Of a stretch of DNA of 7,354 nucleotides, positions 6,210 through 7,354 are shown piece after piece. The notes under the pieces were generated by a model. The model did not search any database and was not told the DNA's origin. It saw only the letters and a list, made by a program, of their open reading frames with translations. The position numbers and the translations under genes were made by a program. Location of the stretch: contig JAEXXR010000181.1 in NCBI GenBank assembly GCA_023405705.1, positions 1 to 7,354 of the forward strand, in the 5' to 3' direction. Numbering within the stretch: the stretch's first letter is position 1; each line of letters begins with the position of its first letter. Source of the DNA: Actinomycetes bacterium. Its GTDB lineage: Bacteria > Actinomycetota > Thermoleophilia > Solirubrobacterales > Solirubrobacteraceae.

Positions 6210-6215
6210 TACACT
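6210..6215 (+). promoter_or_regulatory. -10 element for a leaderless GTG start
   Basis: TACACT ends 7 nt before GTG 6223, the same geometry as TACATT before GTG 4502. No Shine-Dalgarno sequence lies between the box and the GTG. The position where a -35 box would lie overlaps the left end of the palindrome and the other gene's start, and no consensus -35 is visible. Confidence 0.5.
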
Positions 6216-6222
6216 CGCCGGC

Positions 6223-6570
6223 GTGTCGCCCTTCTACGGGGAACAGGAACCGGGACGCGACTCAGCCGCCAGCTGGCTGTACGGAGGCGACCGCAAGCGG
6301 CGGATCATCGAAATGCTCGCCGCGTCGAGGGACGACGCGGGCCTGCCGGTCAGAGACATCACGACAAGCGCCCGCTGTACGAGAGTCACCGCGTTCGAAA
6401 CGCTGCGCGGCCTGAAGGCGATCGGCGCCGTCGACCAACCCGAACGCGGGCGGTATCGCCTCAGGCGAGAGCACCCGATCGGAGACGCGCTCGCCCGCCT
6501 CGCCGACGCGACGCGCACGCTCGATGACACCCCGGTGGACCGCCCGCCGCGCCCACGCGCCCAAAGCTGA
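6223..6570 (+). CDS. Winged helix-turn-helix transcriptional regulator (MarR/ArsR-like fold)
   Basis: This 115-residue DNA-binding protein is read from GTG 6223. The frame is open further upstream, but only from this GTG does the sequence look coding, and a TACACT box lies 7 nt before it. Helix 1 is DRKRRIIEMLA (23-33), helix 2 VRDITTSA (43-50), recognition helix RVTAFETLRGLKAIGA (54-69) and wing VDQPERGRYRLRREHP (70-85), followed by helix DALARLADAT (88-97). The opening GGDRKRRIIEML and the closing wing-then-HP-I-x-x-AL-x-x-L match the winged-helix domains of MarR_2/ArsR-like small regulators. Those are sometimes fused to or paired with minimal nucleotidyltransferases; no such enzyme is in this window. 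The C-terminal tail (101-115) is proline/arginine-rich and probably disordered. It most likely represses its own and the divergent gene through the 6194-6208 palindrome, an inference from position. Confidence 0.8.
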   Translation: MSPFYGEQEPGRDSAASWLYGGDRKRRIIEMLAASRDDAGLPVRDITTSARCTRVTAFETLRGLKAIGAVDQPERGRYRLRREHPIGDALARLADATRTLDDTPVDRPPRPRAQS

Positions 6571-6592
6571 GCGCGCCTGACGAGCCCCGGTC

Positions 6593-6611
6593 TCCGCCGC
6601 GAGAGGGCGGA
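6593..6611 (+). terminator. Weak terminator-like hairpin after the winged-helix gene
   Basis: TCCGCC (6593-6598) pairs with GGCGGA (6606-6611) around a 7-nt loop, 22 nt after the stop codon. No T run follows. Stem length is modest, so the call is tentative. Confidence 0.3.
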
Positions 6612-6760
6612 TCTGAGTGCGTCCGGATTCCAGGATATCCCGTCGCAGCGGAGATTCTCTGCCTGGGACCGCACGCGTGGGCACGCCCGGAGTCGAGCTG
6701 GTGTGTACGAAATGTGCAAGCCGGCGCGTCCCTCCCCCCGGAATCACGGCACGCTGCTTA

Positions 6761-6774
6761 GCATCATCTGATGC
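6761..6774. repeat. Perfect short palindrome downstream of pdxS
   Basis: GCATCATCTGATGC is a perfect 6-2-6 inverted repeat, 26 bp beyond the pdxS stop codon. The 2-nt spacer is too small for a simple hairpin loop and there is no T run on either side. It may be a protein-binding site or chance. Confidence 0.3.
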
Positions 6775-6800
6775 ATATCCTCGTGCCCAGCCTGGCTCGC

Positions 6801-7354
6801 TCACCAACCGCGCTGCGACAGCAGCTGCTCGGTCTCGAGCTTGGAGGTCTCGAGGCTGAACATCGGCGCGCCGAGGCCGGTCGAGGCCGCGGCGACGCGC
6901 TCGGCGTCGGCGAAGTGGGTCGTCGCCTCGACGATCGCCTTCGCGCGGTGCTCGGGGTTCTCGGACTTGAAGATGCCGGAACCGACGAAGACGCCCTCGG
7001 CGCCGAGCTGCATCATCAGCGACGCGTCGGCCGGGGTCGCGATGCCGCCGGCGCAGAAGAGCACGACCGGCAGCTTCCCATTCGCGGCGACCGAGCGGAC
7101 GAGGTCCAGCGGCGACTGCAGCTCCTTGGCCGCGGTCGCCAGCTCGGCGTCGTCGAGGCCCTGCAGGCGCTTGATCTCGCCCTTGATCTTGCGCATGTGA
7201 CGGACCGCCTCGACGATGTCGCCGGTCCCGGCCTCGCCCTTGGAGCGGATCATCGCCGCGCCCTCGCCGATGCGCCGCAGCGCCTCGCCGAGGTTGGTCG
7301 CGCCGCAGACGAACGGGACCTTGAAGCCCCACTTGTCGATGTGGTTGGCCTCGT
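6801..7354 (-). CDS. pdxS: Pyridoxal 5'-phosphate synthase subunit PdxS, C-terminal 183 residues (5' end outside window)
   Basis: PdxS is the synthase subunit of the DXP-independent vitamin B6 route. It builds pyridoxal phosphate from ribose 5-phosphate, glyceraldehyde 3-phosphate and ammonia supplied by the glutaminase PdxT, in the cytoplasm as a (beta/alpha)8 dodecamer. The visible part opens with [20 protein letters not shown]. It then shows the catalytic-lysine segment [20 protein letters not shown] (the K aligns with Bacillus K149), the phosphate-binding stretches [16 protein letters not shown] and [14 protein letters not shown], then [10 protein letters not shown], and ends in the typical RGW. 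The family is normally about 290-300 residues, so roughly the first third is missing. Oddities: [10 protein letters not shown] stands where most relatives have LPVVNFAAGG, and the usual AMxGI near the end reads APMFSL. The downstream side holds no pdxT; the next gene is convergent. Identification is secure. Confidence 0.96.
   Translation of the reverse strand, partial: EANHIDKWGFKVPFVCGATNLGEALRRIGEGAAMIRSKGEAGTGDIVEAVRHMRKIKGEIKRLQGLDDAELATAAKELQSPLDLVRSVAANGKLPVVLFCAGGIATPADASLMMQLGAEGVFVGSGIFKSENPEHRAKAIVEATTHFADAERVAAASTGLGAPMFSLETSKLETEQLLSQRGW

Noticed and set aside
6617..6859. 80-codon plus-strand frame with a CTKC pair, running into pdxS
   Set aside because: The second half is antisense to pdxS and the first half lacks codon bias. 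A single C-x2-C pair is not enough to support a gene.

Overview
The base composition is very GC-rich and most codons in the clear genes end in G or C. Together with several starts that look leaderless, this fits a high-GC actinobacterium. A Solirubrobacterales/Thermoleophilia-type soil organism is my guess, inferred from style and not from any marker gene. The right edge holds a housekeeping gene (pdxS, vitamin B6 synthesis). The rest looks like accessory DNA.

Layout, left to right. (1) Positions 1-79 are the last 25 codons of what is probably a tyrosine recombinase/integrase, ending in a stem-loop that encloses its stop codon. (2) About 380 bp without a convincing gene follow. (3) 459-755 encodes a 98-residue protein of unknown function. 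(4) A promoter (891-919) and a good ribosome-binding site lead into a 770-residue secreted metalloprotease (953-3265). It has a signal peptide, N-terminal RTX-type calcium repeats, a calcium-loop linker, a metzincin zinc site with Met-turn, and a C-terminal Ig-like domain. A strong stem-loop follows the gene. (5) 3385-4088 is a damaged-looking stretch. It holds a leftward remnant resembling the C-terminus of a dGTPase-family protein, back to back with a rightward reading frame of unknown function. Both use fewer G/C-ending codons than the metalloprotease. (6) About 410 bp without a clear gene follow. (7) 4502-6570 is a compact three-gene group. It consists of a 366-residue probable beta/alpha-barrel protein, a convergent 205-residue protein with two copies of a ribbon-helix-helix-like motif, and a divergent 115-residue winged-helix regulator. 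The last two share a 30-bp intergenic region that contains a perfect 15-bp palindrome. (8) 6801-7354 is the 3' part of pdxS on the minus strand, running off the window.

How the parts may work together. The metalloprotease has its own promoter and terminator and looks like an independent exported enzyme. In the three-gene group, the winged-helix protein is well placed to bind the palindrome and control both itself and the 205-residue gene. The barrel gene and the winged-helix gene have the same core-promoter arrangement: a TACAYT box, 7 nt, then GTG with no Shine-Dalgarno sequence. This group is the best candidate here for an undescribed system, but its biochemical function cannot be read from the sequence. 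No rRNA, tRNA, CRISPR array or complete insertion sequence was found.
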